52,542 nucleotides of DNA from Paenibacillus sp. (GCA_031254035.1 JAIRVF010000022.1:1-52542), one strand, 5' to 3'. Shown: positions 18,728 to 27,245, counted from the stretch's first letter. Notes: generated from the sequence alone by a model not told the origin. Numbers and translations: made by a program.

Positions 18728-19240
18728 ATGAAAAAAGCAAAGTCTGTAGCAATTGCTTCCTGCCTAGCATTAGCACTCGCTCTACCAAGTGCTGCTTTAG
18801 CGGCTGACACTCACTCGAAGTCAGGTGTAATTTTCCAGTATGGTCCAGATGGGGGGGTTACTTTCTCTGTGAATGCCACAACTTCTTCAATTCTGGATTA
18901 TTCAACCGCAACAGTCGGAAACAGGTACGAATACACTTATACCAAGTCAGATGCAAGTATCCAATCAGATAGTTCATACGGTCTGAGTAACTGCAGCAGC
19001 AGTATGAATGTTAGAAACACCACTAATTTCAACGGCTCCTCTGTAAGTCTATCCCAACCATCGTCTTATTGGGTCGGTCCTAATACAACTATCATTGGAA
19101 AAAATAGCGGAAACGGTTGGAAAACATCTTTAGTTACAAATTTTGATGTGAGTGTTGACAATGAAGGATATGTATATCCTTCCCCAAGTGCATGTTTTGG
19201 AGGTGGGGCTGTAACAGATTCGTTTACTGTTTCTCATTAA
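18728..19240 (+). CDS. Secreted protein of unknown function
   Basis: I do not recognise this 170-residue protein. A textbook signal peptide occupies residues 1-26 (MKKAK, hydrophobic LALALALPSAALA, then AD). The mature part, about 145 residues, is rich in Ser, Thr, Asn, Gly and Tyr, has alternating polar and hydrophobic residues suggesting beta strands, and has just two cysteines (in SNCSSS and SACFGGG) that could form a disulfide. The ATG follows an AAGAGGAGG box. It is 28 bases upstream of a SurA-N-like exported protein, so it is a possible client of that protein. The surrounding DNA is AT-rich compared with flanking genes, which hints at transfer. A secreted adhesin, toxin or bacteriocin-like protein is possible but unsupported. 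Confidence 0.8.
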   Translation: MKKAKSVAIASCLALALALPSAALAADTHSKSGVIFQYGPDGGVTFSVNATTSSILDYSTATVGNRYEYTYTKSDASIQSDSSYGLSNCSSSMNVRNTTNFNGSSVSLSQPSSYWVGPNTTIIGKNSGNGWKTSLVTNFDVSVDNEGYVYPSPSACFGGGAVTDSFTVSH

Positions 19241-19268
19241 AAATATTTGGAGTAGGGGTGAATAAAAA

Positions 19269-19988
19269 ATGAGGTTAAATAAGTTAACTGTAGTTATCGG
19301 TAGCACCTGCTTATCTTTGTTGCTGGTCGGTTCTGCTTTTGCTGCTAGTGCTTCCAATGTATTTGATTCTTCCGCTACCAAAAGTGAGATTATTTCTTCA
19401 AGCTTTGACGATCTTAAAGTAATGCTTGACCAGGAAAATAACACTAGAAGTATTGCTGTTGTTGCTCCATTAGTACACGGGGGAGATTTTCAGATTTCTA
19501 AACAAGACTTTATTTTTTACAAGAGCAACATGGAGATGATTAACAAACTCCAAAACATTTCCTCGCTCAAATCTGTTTCTTTATCAGATGACTCCTTGAT
19601 TGGTGAAATGGTGAAGAAGGAAGTAACCGTCAGTTACGCGAAAAAACTAGGTTTGGAAGTAACGCCTCAAGAAGTTGACGCAGTAATCCAACAGGAAAGA
19701 TCCTTCCTAAACGATCCGTCAATTACCGGAGAAAATAACGATACAGTGCGTGAAATTATGAAAAATCGCATTCGAATCACAGGTTTATCTGAAGATGAGT
19801 TCTGGAACAGTGATCAAACCAGAAAAGAATATGAAAAAGCATTGCTAATAGGGAAACTGTTCGACAAACTTGTTGCAGATGGGGAAATTGAAAAAGACAA
19901 TGGCGCTGACTTTGGAAACTATCAAAAGAAAATTCTTGAAAGTTATAAAGGTGAAGTCATCGTGGACAAGAGCGTATTAAACAATTAA
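19269..19988 (+). CDS. Exported SurA-N-like protein without PPIase domain
   Basis: A 239-residue protein with a signal peptide (residues 1-26, cleavage after AFAAS likely). Residues 70-190 resemble the N-terminal chaperone region of SurA/PrsA-type foldases: ISKQDFIFYKSN, then a helix with MVKKEVTVSYAKKLGLEVTPQEVDAVIQQER. No parvulin domain follows, so prolyl isomerase activity is not expected. No lipobox cysteine is present near the predicted cleavage site. It is the second gene of a two-gene operon with the secreted protein at 18728 and is followed by a strong terminator. A dedicated folding factor or regulator of its partner is an inference from adjacency. Confidence 0.8.
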   Translation: MRLNKLTVVIGSTCLSLLLVGSAFAASASNVFDSSATKSEIISSSFDDLKVMLDQENNTRSIAVVAPLVHGGDFQISKQDFIFYKSNMEMINKLQNISSLKSVSLSDDSLIGEMVKKEVTVSYAKKLGLEVTPQEVDAVIQQERSFLNDPSITGENNDTVREIMKNRIRITGLSEDEFWNSDQTRKEYEKALLIGKLFDKLVADGEIEKDNGADFGNYQKKILESYKGEVIVDKSVLNN

Positions 19989-19998
19989 ACCATTTGTT

Positions 19999-20035
19999 CC
20001 CCTTACAGTATAAGTAACTGTAAGGGGTTTTTAGT
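19999..20035 (+). terminator. Terminator of the secreted-protein operon
   Basis: A perfect 11-base stem CCCCTTACAGT/ACTGTAAGGGG and a seven-base loop are followed by TTTTT. Confidence 0.9.
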
Positions 20036-20036
20036 T

Positions 20037-20258
20037 TTAAAGGAACTGTAAAAAATACAGAATAATAAAAATAACAGAACATACTACCATAAAAATAAAA
20101 ACAAAGTAACCAAAAAAGCGAAGAATACGCGGCATTCTTTTCATATCAACTTTGTTTGTAGGCACACCAATAATATTTTTGTAGTGATCAGTAACGGAAT
20201 TAAAGGAAGGTATCTCTTGACTTTCACTCGTTACTTTTTCATCATCCTTTTGATTCAT
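20037..20258 (-). CDS. Small single-span membrane protein
   Basis: A 73-residue protein converging on the SurA-N-like gene. The start at 20258 follows AAGGAGG (ten-base spacer); the longer frame to 20306 has no ribosome binding site. The first 45 residues are hydrophilic, with FNSVTDHYKNIIGVP and a basic MKRMPR just before a hydrophobic segment of about 23 residues that ends the protein, so it is a C-tail-anchored or N-in single-span protein. It shares the AT-rich composition of the island. Small Bacillales membrane proteins with a similar F-N-x-x-T...I-G-x-P pattern may exist, but I cannot name a family. Function unknown. Confidence 0.65.
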   Translation of the reverse strand: MNQKDDEKVTSESQEIPSFNSVTDHYKNIIGVPTNKVDMKRMPRILRFFGYFVFIFMVVCSVIFIILYFLQFL

Positions 20259-20342
20259 AGTAACATTACCTCCTTTGAGTATTTTAAGCATTGTATCACT
20301 GGACAAACTATATTTTCAAGTTATTGGAATTCTACCCAATGA

Positions 20343-20762
20343 AGCGCTGGAGGAGAAGAATTATTATCATTTCTAACTATCGCTACAGTTAATGTAATGC
20401 TTCAATTTTTCGTTACCCAGCAATTTGCCGACGTTGAGGGAGATAAGCTACCGTACGAAGAGGCTGGTTAGCACCGTATCCTGTCCCAAGGGGAGATGGA
20501 AGAATGGATCGGGCGTGTAGCTAAGGACCAAGGGGTATTGGATTGGGATATGAAGCGGCTGCGGTGGTCACGCCCGGACAAGCAGACGGTATGCCAGGAG
20601 CAAGCTAATCCCTATGTAAAAGAAACGAAAGCTTTCATCCATGCGCTGCGCACGGTGATCGCTCCCGGATTTTGTCTGGTTATGCGGATGCTTTCAAGAC
20701 GCAGGAGTTACCTGCGCCGCGTTGAAGTCGGCAGTTTCCCGCAAGCCGGTCCGCATCGACGA
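20343..20762 (+). pseudogene. Interrupted reading frame, unknown origin
   Basis: A plus-strand frame stays open from 20343 to the end of cidB except for one in-frame TAG at 20469-20471. The translation on both sides looks protein-like (VTQQFADVEGDKLPYEEAG before, EMEEWIGRVAKDQGVLDWD after), which suggests a decayed gene rather than chance. No start with a ribosome binding site is seen, and the frame degenerates after about 20660. I do not recognise the ancestor. The rest of the gap between 20259 and 20343 shows nothing. Confidence 0.3.
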
Positions 20763-21446
20763 TTAGTGCAGGATAAGAGTCATCATTAGCGGTGCGGCGC
20801 CAAGGGTAAACAGAGCGGCTAGGATCATCGAGATGCTGGAAATCGTTCCCGACAGGGAGCTGAGCTCAAATGCCTTCGAGGTGCCCGTACCGTGGGAGCT
20901 GGTACCGAATAGGATGCCGCGGGCAATATCATTCTCGATTTTGAACATACGCAGCACCATGGGGCCGACAAGGGAGGAGCCGATCAGACCCGTCATGATG
21001 ACGAAGACAGCCGTGATATTCGGAACGCCTCCGATGTCCTGAGACACATTCATGGCGATTGGCGTGGTGACTGACCGCGGAACCATGCTTGTTACGAGCG
21101 ATGAGCTCAAATGCATCCATTTTGCCAAAAGAGCCGATGAGATCATCGCGATACATGAACCGGTAAGCACGCTGACGATAATCACTACGGCGTGCTTTTT
21201 GAGTACCTTGAAATTTTTGTACAAAGGCACTGCAAAAGCGACGGTGGCCGGCTGCAGCAGACTGCTGAGCCACTTGCCTCCATCATTAAAAGTTTCATAA
21301 GGAATCTTCGCCCAGATCAAAATAAAGATAACGATGGTAGGCGTAACGAGCAGCGGTGAAAGATACACCTTACGCTGTTTAGCATATACACGTTTGGAAA
21401 CAGCGTAAATGCCAAGTGTTACAAGTAAACATAATAAGCCGATCAT
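20763..21446 (-). CDS. cidB: LrgB/CidB family membrane protein
   Basis: A 227-residue integral membrane protein of the LrgB/CidB family, with seven or so hydrophobic segments and the conserved stretch MVPRSVTTPIAM near residues 125-135, plus GTSSHGTGTSKA later. The family pairs with a CidA/LrgA subunit; roles proposed are murein-hydrolase control and transport of overflow metabolites such as pyruvate. It starts in an ATGA overlap with the upstream cidA gene and has GGAGG before the ATG. Together with cidA and the divergent LysR gene it matches the B. subtilis ywbHG/ywbI arrangement. Confidence 0.9.
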   Translation of the reverse strand: MIGLLCLLVTLGIYAVSKRVYAKQRKVYLSPLLVTPTIVIFILIWAKIPYETFNDGGKWLSSLLQPATVAFAVPLYKNFKVLKKHAVVIIVSVLTGSCIAMISSALLAKWMHLSSSLVTSMVPRSVTTPIAMNVSQDIGGVPNITAVFVIMTGLIGSSLVGPMVLRMFKIENDIARGILFGTSSHGTGTSKAFELSSLSGTISSISMILAALFTLGAAPLMMTLILH

Positions 21447-21817
21447 CGTGAAGCCCTCCGTTCATTTTGTTTGGCGATCTGGGAAGCAAGTAGCCCTGAG
21501 CTTGCCATGACGATAAATGTGCTGAAAATAACCACGATCAAAATACGGACCCCGTCGCTTTGCAGCATATGGATATATTTCATGACACCGACGGCCGCCG
21601 GAATAAAGAACAGCAGCAGCTCTGCAAGCAGCCAGCTAGCTCCGAGATCGATCCATTCCAGGCGGACAATACGGGTTTCAAGTAATATGAACAACACGAT
21701 AATCCCCAGAATGCTGCCGGGTATCGGCAAATGCAAAAGATCGGCCAGCTTATTCATTAGCAGCGAGAAAATCATGAGTGCCGCAACCTGCACCGTTCCT
21801 TTGATTATATTTTTCAC
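21443..21817 (-). CDS. cidA: CidA/LrgA family holin-like protein
   Basis: A 124-residue membrane protein with four spans and the family segment LHLPIPGSILGIIVLFILL. CidA/LrgA proteins are holin-like partners of CidB/LrgB. The start is a GTG at 21817, preceded by AAAGGAGAG; there is no in-frame ATG nearby. First gene of cidAB, divergent from cidR across a 131-base region that must hold both promoters. Confidence 0.9.
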   Translation of the reverse strand: MKNIIKGTVQVAALMIFSLLMNKLADLLHLPIPGSILGIIVLFILLETRIVRLEWIDLGASWLLAELLLFFIPAAVGVMKYIHMLQSDGVRILIVVIFSTFIVMASSGLLASQIAKQNERRASR

Positions 21818-21830
21818 AGGGATTCTCTCC

Positions 21831-21846
21831 TTTCATTGATATGAAA
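21831..21846. promoter_or_regulatory. Possible CidR operator
   Basis: TTTCATTGATATGAAA is a 16-base dyad (6-base arms) containing a T-N11-A core typical of LysR-type sites. It lies between cidA and the divergent LysR gene and overlaps the cidA ribosome binding region, so a site further upstream could be the real one. Confidence 0.35.
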
Positions 21847-21948
21847 ATTTTACATCACTTATTTTCATGAGTAAAATGAATAAAAAGAATAATGATCATT
21901 CCATTTATCTATGACACTTAAGCCATCATGAAAGGAGAAATATGCGGA

Positions 21949-22848
21949 ATGGACATCCGGCATTTGCAATATTTTATGGAGGTGGCGCGGCTGCAGAGCT
22001 TTACAAAAGCTGCAGAATCGCTGTATATCACCCAACCGACGATCAGCAAGACGATACGCAATATTGAAGATGAGCTGGGTGTGACTCTTTTTGACCGTTC
22101 GAATAAAAAAATAGAGCTGACGGACGCCGGGCAAATCATATATGAGCAAGCACAGCCGATTGTGAAATCTTTTCATAGCTTGTCTGCCGAACTTGGAGAC
22201 CTGAAAAATCTGCAGAAGGGGCATATCCGGCTCGGGCTCCCGCCCATGGTTGGCGCCAGTTTTTTTCCCCAGGTGATCGGCCAGTTCCACAAAAAATACC
22301 CGCAGGTGACGATGCAGGTATTTGAGGACGGCGCCAAGAAGGTGGAGAAGGATGTGGAAAGCGGGCTTCTCGATATCGGTGTGGCGGTTCTGCCGACCGA
22401 AGAAGACTTGTTCCACTATTTTTCATTCGTTAGGGAAAAACTGATGCTGCTTGTACATCCTTCCCACCATTTATCTGGCCATGATGCGGTTCCGCTGGCG
22501 GAGCTGGCGGATGAGAGTTTTGTGCTTTTCCGTGAGGATTTTGCACTGCATGACCGAATTATCACCGAATGCGTCCGTGTCGGCTTTCAGCCTCGTATCG
22601 TGTATGAAAGCTCCCAATGGGATCTAATCAGCGGCATGGTGGCGGCAGGTCTGGGTATCGCGCTGCTGCCGGAGACGATTTGCCGTGAGCTGGACCAGGA
22701 GCGCATTCGCATTTTGCCGTTGATCAATCCTTCGATTCCGTGGCAGCTCGGCATGATCTGGCGCAAGGACCGTTATCTTTCATTTGCTGCGCGGGAGTGG
22801 ATTTCGTTCGCAAAGAACATTTTGATGGAGGAAAAAACAAACGGTTGA
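21949..22848 (+). CDS. cidR: LysR-type regulator of cidAB
   Basis: A 299-residue transcription factor: N-terminal winged helix-turn-helix (MDIRHLQYFMEVARLQSFTKAAESL, residues 1-60, shown here only as family hallmark) and a C-terminal effector domain. Members of this type (YwbI/CidR) activate cidAB in response to acetate or overflow metabolism. I choose ATG 21949 because the AAAGGAG box at 21931-21937 is correctly placed for it; the earlier in-frame ATG at 21928 lies on top of that box. Divergent from cidAB, the classic LysR layout. Confidence 0.88.
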   Translation: MDIRHLQYFMEVARLQSFTKAAESLYITQPTISKTIRNIEDELGVTLFDRSNKKIELTDAGQIIYEQAQPIVKSFHSLSAELGDLKNLQKGHIRLGLPPMVGASFFPQVIGQFHKKYPQVTMQVFEDGAKKVEKDVESGLLDIGVAVLPTEEDLFHYFSFVREKLMLLVHPSHHLSGHDAVPLAELADESFVLFREDFALHDRIITECVRVGFQPRIVYESSQWDLISGMVAAGLGIALLPETICRELDQERIRILPLINPSIPWQLGMIWRKDRYLSFAAREWISFAKNILMEEKTNG

Positions 22849-22917
22849 TGAGATTAGGCGGGATCTGTCTTTAATGAAGGAATGTTTTTGAACGGAATGG
22901 GTTCTCATATGGAAAAT

Positions 22918-22947
22918 TTGACATAGATTTTGGAGAGAGAATATAAT
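22918..22947 (+). promoter_or_regulatory. SigA promoter of the marR-ABC operon
   Basis: Perfect TTGACA (22918) and TATAAT (22942) hexamers are 18 bases apart. The leader then runs about 140 bases to the MarR start and holds two palindromes and a repeat. Confidence 0.75.
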
Positions 22948-22962
22948 TAGGTATGCTAATTA
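22944..22962. promoter_or_regulatory. Palindrome overlapping the -10, likely MarR operator
   Basis: TAATTAG-GTATG-CTAATTA, with perfect 7-base arms and a 5-base spacer, overlaps the -10 hexamer. MarR proteins bind such 16-20 bp dyads and repress by blocking polymerase. Confidence 0.55.
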
Positions 22963-22972
22963 ATAGGTTAAC

Positions 22973-22991
22973 TAACTTAATTTCTAAGTTA
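22973..22991. promoter_or_regulatory. Second palindrome in the marR leader
   Basis: TAACTTA-ATTTC-TAAGTTA has the same geometry as the first palindrome (7-5-7) but a different sequence, centred 29 bases further downstream. Confidence 0.5.
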
Positions 22992-22998
22992 TTTTCAG

Positions 22999-23052
22999 GG
23001 CTCAACATCATGATTAGTACTTGATAAAAAAGCGAAAGTCACATATTGAGCC
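22999..23052. repeat. Repeat with conserved core, copy in marR leader
   Basis: Arms GGCTCAA and TTGAGCC close a 40-base interior. The interior holds ATGATTAGT and, 13 bases on, GCGAAAGT, both also found in order at 51442-51471, where the flanking arms differ. It lies between the promoter and the MarR ribosome binding site, so it is transcribed. Confidence 0.5.
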
Positions 23053-23096
23053 ACTTTTAGCGTCTTAACAAGTGAAGAAAGGAGATGTCATTCGGA

Positions 23097-23585
23097 ATGA
23101 GCGATTGTTCATCTGCCGACAAGAGTACGGCTCTCAAGTTGATGCAGGCTACGCTGCGTTTTAACAAGGCGGAGTTTCGCCATCGTAAAATCGAAGGGAT
23201 CAAGATGAGCGAGCTCGGTCTTTTGTTCACCATAAAGAAAAACGTCAAGCCAGGAACAACTGGCCTTATGGTCTCTGAGATCAGCAATATCCTGCGCGTC
23301 ACATCACCTACCGTAACACAGGTCATCAAGTCACTGGAAAAGAAGGATTGGGTGGTGCGCACGATGGATGAAGTGGACCGTAGGGCGGTTCGGATTAACT
23401 TGACGGAGGAAGGCGAGAAGGTCGTGCAAAAGGCGATCGATTCGACGATAGAATCTTTTGCTGGACTGATTGAATATTTGGGTGAAGAGGATGGCAATCG
23501 GCTGGCTGATTTGCTGACGAAAGCGTACACCTATTATGAATCTAAAGTAGATCTTTTCGGGGGAGGAGCACCTGGACTATGCTGA
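23097..23585 (+). CDS. MarR family regulator
   Basis: A 162-residue transcription factor with a winged helix-turn-helix (SEISNILRVTSPTVTQVIKSL as recognition region, then a wing with VDRRAVRINLTEEG, near residues 60-110). The DR-RA-RI-LTEEG pattern is typical of MarR repressors. The ATG at 23097 suits AAAGGAG with a 12-base spacer; ATG 23085 directly abuts that box. It overlaps the following ABC gene by seven bases, so it almost certainly controls that exporter and its own synthesis through the palindromes at the promoter. Confidence 0.9.
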   Translation: MSDCSSADKSTALKLMQATLRFNKAEFRHRKIEGIKMSELGLLFTIKKNVKPGTTGLMVSEISNILRVTSPTVTQVIKSLEKKDWVVRTMDEVDRRAVRINLTEEGEKVVQKAIDSTIESFAGLIEYLGEEDGNRLADLLTKAYTYYESKVDLFGGGAPGLC

Positions 23586-25315
23586 AATTGTTCCGTCAAT
23601 TAAAACCATTTCGTATACCGATTTTATTTGTTTTTGTGCTCGTGTTTTTCCAGTCGATGTCGGATTTATATTTGCCTACGTTAATGTCCGACATCGTGGA
23701 TAAAGGCATTATGAACGAGGATATCCCTTATATTTGGAAAATAGGCGGTTTTATGCTGCTGGTTGCTTTGGGCGGCGCCTTTTGCTCCATTATTGCAAGC
23801 TATCTGTCTGCCAAGGTTGCGGGCGGATTTGCCAAAAATTTACGCAGTCGCGTTTTTCATCATGTGCAGAATTTCTCCCTCCAGGAGTTCGATAAGCTTG
23901 GGACAGCCTCGCTGATTACCCGCACAACGAACGATATTACGCAAGTACAGCAGGTATTGACCATGATTCTGCGTATGATGATTAGCGCGCCGATGATGAG
24001 TATCGGCGGGATTATTATGGCGGTATCCAAAGATGCGAAACTGTCCCTGGTCATTGTCGTTATCGTACCTGTGCTGGCAGGCGCAATTTTCATTATTGCC
24101 GGCAAGGGATTGCCTTTGTTTAAGGCGATGCAGGTCAAGCTGGATAAGTTGAACCGCGTCTTGCGGGAAAACCTGACGGGGATCCGCGTGATCCGGTCCT
24201 TTAACCGCATTGAACATGAACAGAAGCGGTTTAATGAAGCAAACTACGACTTGACGCAAACAGCGGTTAAGGTTAATAAGATCATGGCTTCAATGATGCC
24301 GATCATGATGCTCGTGATGAATTTCTCGACGATTGCCATCGTTTGGTTCGGGGGTCTCCGGATCAGCAACGGACATATGGAAGTCGGGGCTCTGATGGCG
24401 TTCATCCAGTATGCGATGCAAATTATGTTTTCGCTGATTATGGTATCCATTATTTTTGTTATGGTGCCTCGCGCCTCCGCTTCGGCAACCCGGATTAACG
24501 AGGTGCTGGATATGGAGCCGCAAATCGTCGATCGGATCAGCACAGATGCTGCAAAGACGGGCGCGGAGCAGCACGGCTTCCTGGATTTCCGGGATGTGAC
24601 GTTCAGTTACCCTGGCGCCGAGCAGCCAGCGATTGAGCAGATCACTTTCAGCGCTGCGCTAGGCGAAACGACGGCCATCATTGGCGGTACCGGGTCCGGC
24701 AAATCAACGCTGCTCAGCCTGATCCCGCGCTTTTATGACGTGGATAGCGGCAGCGTGATGGTGAATGGCATGGATGTCAGAGATATAACCCAGGAGGAAC
24801 TGCGCGCCAAAATCGGTTTTGTTCCGCAAGCGGCGGTTCTGTTTACGGGGACGATCGCAGACAATCTGCGCTACGGCAAAGCGGATGCGACTGATGAGGA
24901 GCTTCGTCAGGCTGCGGATATTGCGCAGGCTACCGAATTTATTTCCAAGATGAAAGACGGTTTCCAGTCCGAGATCTCTCAAGGTGGAACCAACGTATCT
25001 GGCGGTCAGAAGCAGCGCTTGTCCATTGCGCGTGCACTCATCAGAAAACCGGAGATCTATGTGTTTGACGACAGCTTCTCGGCGCTTGATTTTAAAACGG
25101 ACGCGAAGCTGCGGACTGCATTAAAGGATGTTACCGCCAATGCGACTGTGCTGATTGTGGCGCAGCGTGCCAGTACGGTTATGGATGCCGACCGGATTAT
25201 TGTACTCGATGAAGGGCGGATTGCTGGAATCGGCAAACACCGCGAGTTGATGGAAACTTGCGACGTATACCGTGAAATCGTATCTTCGCAACTGTCGGAG
25301 GAGGAGATCGCATGA
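23579..25315 (+). CDS. ABC exporter half with degenerate Walker B
   Basis: A 578-residue half-transporter: six-span membrane domain (1-310) and ATPase domain with Walker A GGTGSGKST near 369 and a normal VSGGQKQR signature near 473. Walker B reads VFDDS, so D498 replaces the catalytic glutamate. Such proteins pair with a second half that supplies the active Glu, as in BmrC/BmrD, LmrCD and TM287/288. The next gene, overlapping by four bases, is that partner. With a MarR repressor in front, drug or lipid export is the likely role; the substrate cannot be read from the sequence. Confidence 0.9.
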   Translation: MLKLFRQLKPFRIPILFVFVLVFFQSMSDLYLPTLMSDIVDKGIMNEDIPYIWKIGGFMLLVALGGAFCSIIASYLSAKVAGGFAKNLRSRVFHHVQNFSLQEFDKLGTASLITRTTNDITQVQQVLTMILRMMISAPMMSIGGIIMAVSKDAKLSLVIVVIVPVLAGAIFIIAGKGLPLFKAMQVKLDKLNRVLRENLTGIRVIRSFNRIEHEQKRFNEANYDLTQTAVKVNKIMASMMPIMMLVMNFSTIAIVWFGGLRISNGHMEVGALMAFIQYAMQIMFSLIMVSIIFVMVPRASASATRINEVLDMEPQIVDRISTDAAKTGAEQHGFLDFRDVTFSYPGAEQPAIEQITFSAALGETTAIIGGTGSGKSTLLSLIPRFYDVDSGSVMVNGMDVRDITQEELRAKIGFVPQAAVLFTGTIADNLRYGKADATDEELRQAADIAQATEFISKMKDGFQSEISQGGTNVSGGQKQRLSIARALIRKPEIYVFDDSFSALDFKTDAKLRTALKDVTANATVLIVAQRASTVMDADRIIVLDEGRIAGIGKHRELMETCDVYREIVSSQLSEEEIA

Positions 25316-27195
25316 GTGAGGGAAGAAAGCATACTGGTGGAAACCGCCCGGTAGGTCCGCGCCATCCCGGCGGTCATCCGGGACAAATGATGCCTGCGGA
25401 GAAGGCGAAGGACTTCAAAGGTACATTAAGAAGACTACTTGGGTACCTGCGACCGCGCCAGGTTACGCTTGTTGTGATTCTCCTGATGGCGATTCTTAGT
25501 ACTGTGTTCAGTATTTTGAGCCCGGACATCCTCGGTAAAGCCACCACGAAGCTGTTCGAGGGTGTTGTCGCTAAAATGCAGCACAAGCCTGGCGCGTCGA
25601 TCGATTTTAACTATATTACGCAAATTTTATTGAAGCTGGTGGGATTATATCTGTTCAGCGCGATCTTCAGTTATTTCCAACAATTTTTGATGGCGGGCGT
25701 GGCACAGAAGGTCGTTTACGACATGCGCGAGCAGATCAACCGTAAGCTTTCTCGCTTGCCGCTGAAATATTTTGATTCAAGAACGCATGGCGAAATTCTC
25801 AGCCGCGCGACGAACGATGTGGATAATATCAGCACAACGCTCCAACAGAGCTTGACCCAGCTGATCACCTCCATCGTGACCTTGGTCGGTGTGATCGTGA
25901 TGATGCTCACAATCAGCCCGTGGATGACGCTGATCCTTATCGTGACGCTTCCGCTTAGCTTTATCGTGATCCGAATGATCGCATCGCGCTCCCAGAAGCA
26001 CTTTATGGGTCAGCAGCGTTCTCTCGGCCAGCTTAACGGACATGTCGAAGAAATGTATACTGGCCACAAAATCATCAAGGCCTTTGGGCGTGAAGATGAG
26101 TCTATGGCCGCTTTTAGCGAAATTAACGACAAGTTGTACAACTCGGGCTGGAGAGCCCAGTTTATTTCAGGCATGATTATGCCGATGATGTCCTTTATTG
26201 GGAATATCGGTTATGTGCTGGTGAGCGTGGTCGGGGGTATTTTCGTAACGCACGGAAGGATCGCAATTGGGGACGTGCAGGCATTTATCATGTATGCCAG
26301 ACAGTTCACCCAGCCAATTATGCAAACGGCGAATATCGCCAATATCATTCAATCCACTATTGCTTCGGCTGAACGTGTTTTTGAACTGCTGGACGAGAAG
26401 GAAGAAGTGCCGGAAGCAGCCGAACCGGTTGTTTTGGAAGAGCCGAAGGGCGCAGTCATCTTTGAGCATGTGAAATTTGGCTATAAAGAGGAAGAAACTC
26501 TGATTGAGGACATGAACATTGATGTCAAGCCGGGCCAAACGATTGCGATCGTCGGACCGACCGGTGCCGGTAAAACGACACTGATCAACCTGTTGATGCG
26601 CTTCTACGAGCTAAGTGGCGGAGCTATTACGATCGATGGGGTGAACATCACGGATATGAAGCGCAGCAATCTGCGCAGCATTTTCGGCATGGTGCTTCAG
26701 GATACTTGGCTGTTCAACGGCACGATCAAGGAAAATATCGCGTACGGCCGCAGCGGAGTAACCGAGGAGGAAGTAGTTCAGGCCGCTAAGGCGGCGCATG
26801 CGGACCATTTCATCCGGACCCTGCCGGATGGTTATGATACCGTATTAAACGAGGAAGCTTCGAATATTTCGCAGGGACAAAAGCAGCTGTTGACGATCGC
26901 TCGTGCTATTTTGGCCGACCCTTCTATTCTGATTCTTGATGAAGCAACAAGCAGCGTGGATACGCGGACAGAGGTGTACATCCAGAGGGCTATGAATGAT
27001 TTGATGCAGGGCCGAACGAGTTTTGTTATCGCCCACCGTTTGTCAACGATCCGCGACGCTGATTTGATTCTGGTCATGAACAACGGCAGCGTGATCGAGA
27101 AGGGTACGCATGAAGAATTGCTGGCCGAAGATGGATTCTACGCCGATTTGTACAACAGCCAGTTTACGGGTGGAGGCACCCAGGAGGCGGGATAA
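25312..27195 (+). CDS. ABC exporter half with active Walker B
   Basis: The 627-residue partner of the preceding half-transporter, starting in an ATGA overlap. A Gly/Pro/His-rich N-terminal extension of about 40 residues precedes the six-span domain; the ATPase domain has Walker A GPTGAGKTT, a catalytic ILILDEATS and a weakened signature ISQGQ (S520-Q523) instead of LSGGQ. The defects in the two proteins are complementary: the signature defect here and the Walker B defect in the partner fall in the same composite ATP site, leaving one consensus site. This is the usual asymmetric heterodimer. Confidence 0.9.
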   Translation: MSEGRKHTGGNRPVGPRHPGGHPGQMMPAEKAKDFKGTLRRLLGYLRPRQVTLVVILLMAILSTVFSILSPDILGKATTKLFEGVVAKMQHKPGASIDFNYITQILLKLVGLYLFSAIFSYFQQFLMAGVAQKVVYDMREQINRKLSRLPLKYFDSRTHGEILSRATNDVDNISTTLQQSLTQLITSIVTLVGVIVMMLTISPWMTLILIVTLPLSFIVIRMIASRSQKHFMGQQRSLGQLNGHVEEMYTGHKIIKAFGREDESMAAFSEINDKLYNSGWRAQFISGMIMPMMSFIGNIGYVLVSVVGGIFVTHGRIAIGDVQAFIMYARQFTQPIMQTANIANIIQSTIASAERVFELLDEKEEVPEAAEPVVLEEPKGAVIFEHVKFGYKEEETLIEDMNIDVKPGQTIAIVGPTGAGKTTLINLLMRFYELSGGAITIDGVNITDMKRSNLRSIFGMVLQDTWLFNGTIKENIAYGRSGVTEEEVVQAAKAAHADHFIRTLPDGYDTVLNEEASNISQGQKQLLTIARAILADPSILILDEATSSVDTRTEVYIQRAMNDLMQGRTSFVIAHRLSTIRDADLILVMNNGSVIEKGTHEELLAEDGFYADLYNSQFTGGGTQEAG

Positions 27196-27245
27196 ACCGC
27201 GTGCAGGTAAGGCAAGAAGCAGAATATGGGTAATCAGCCCGTGCT

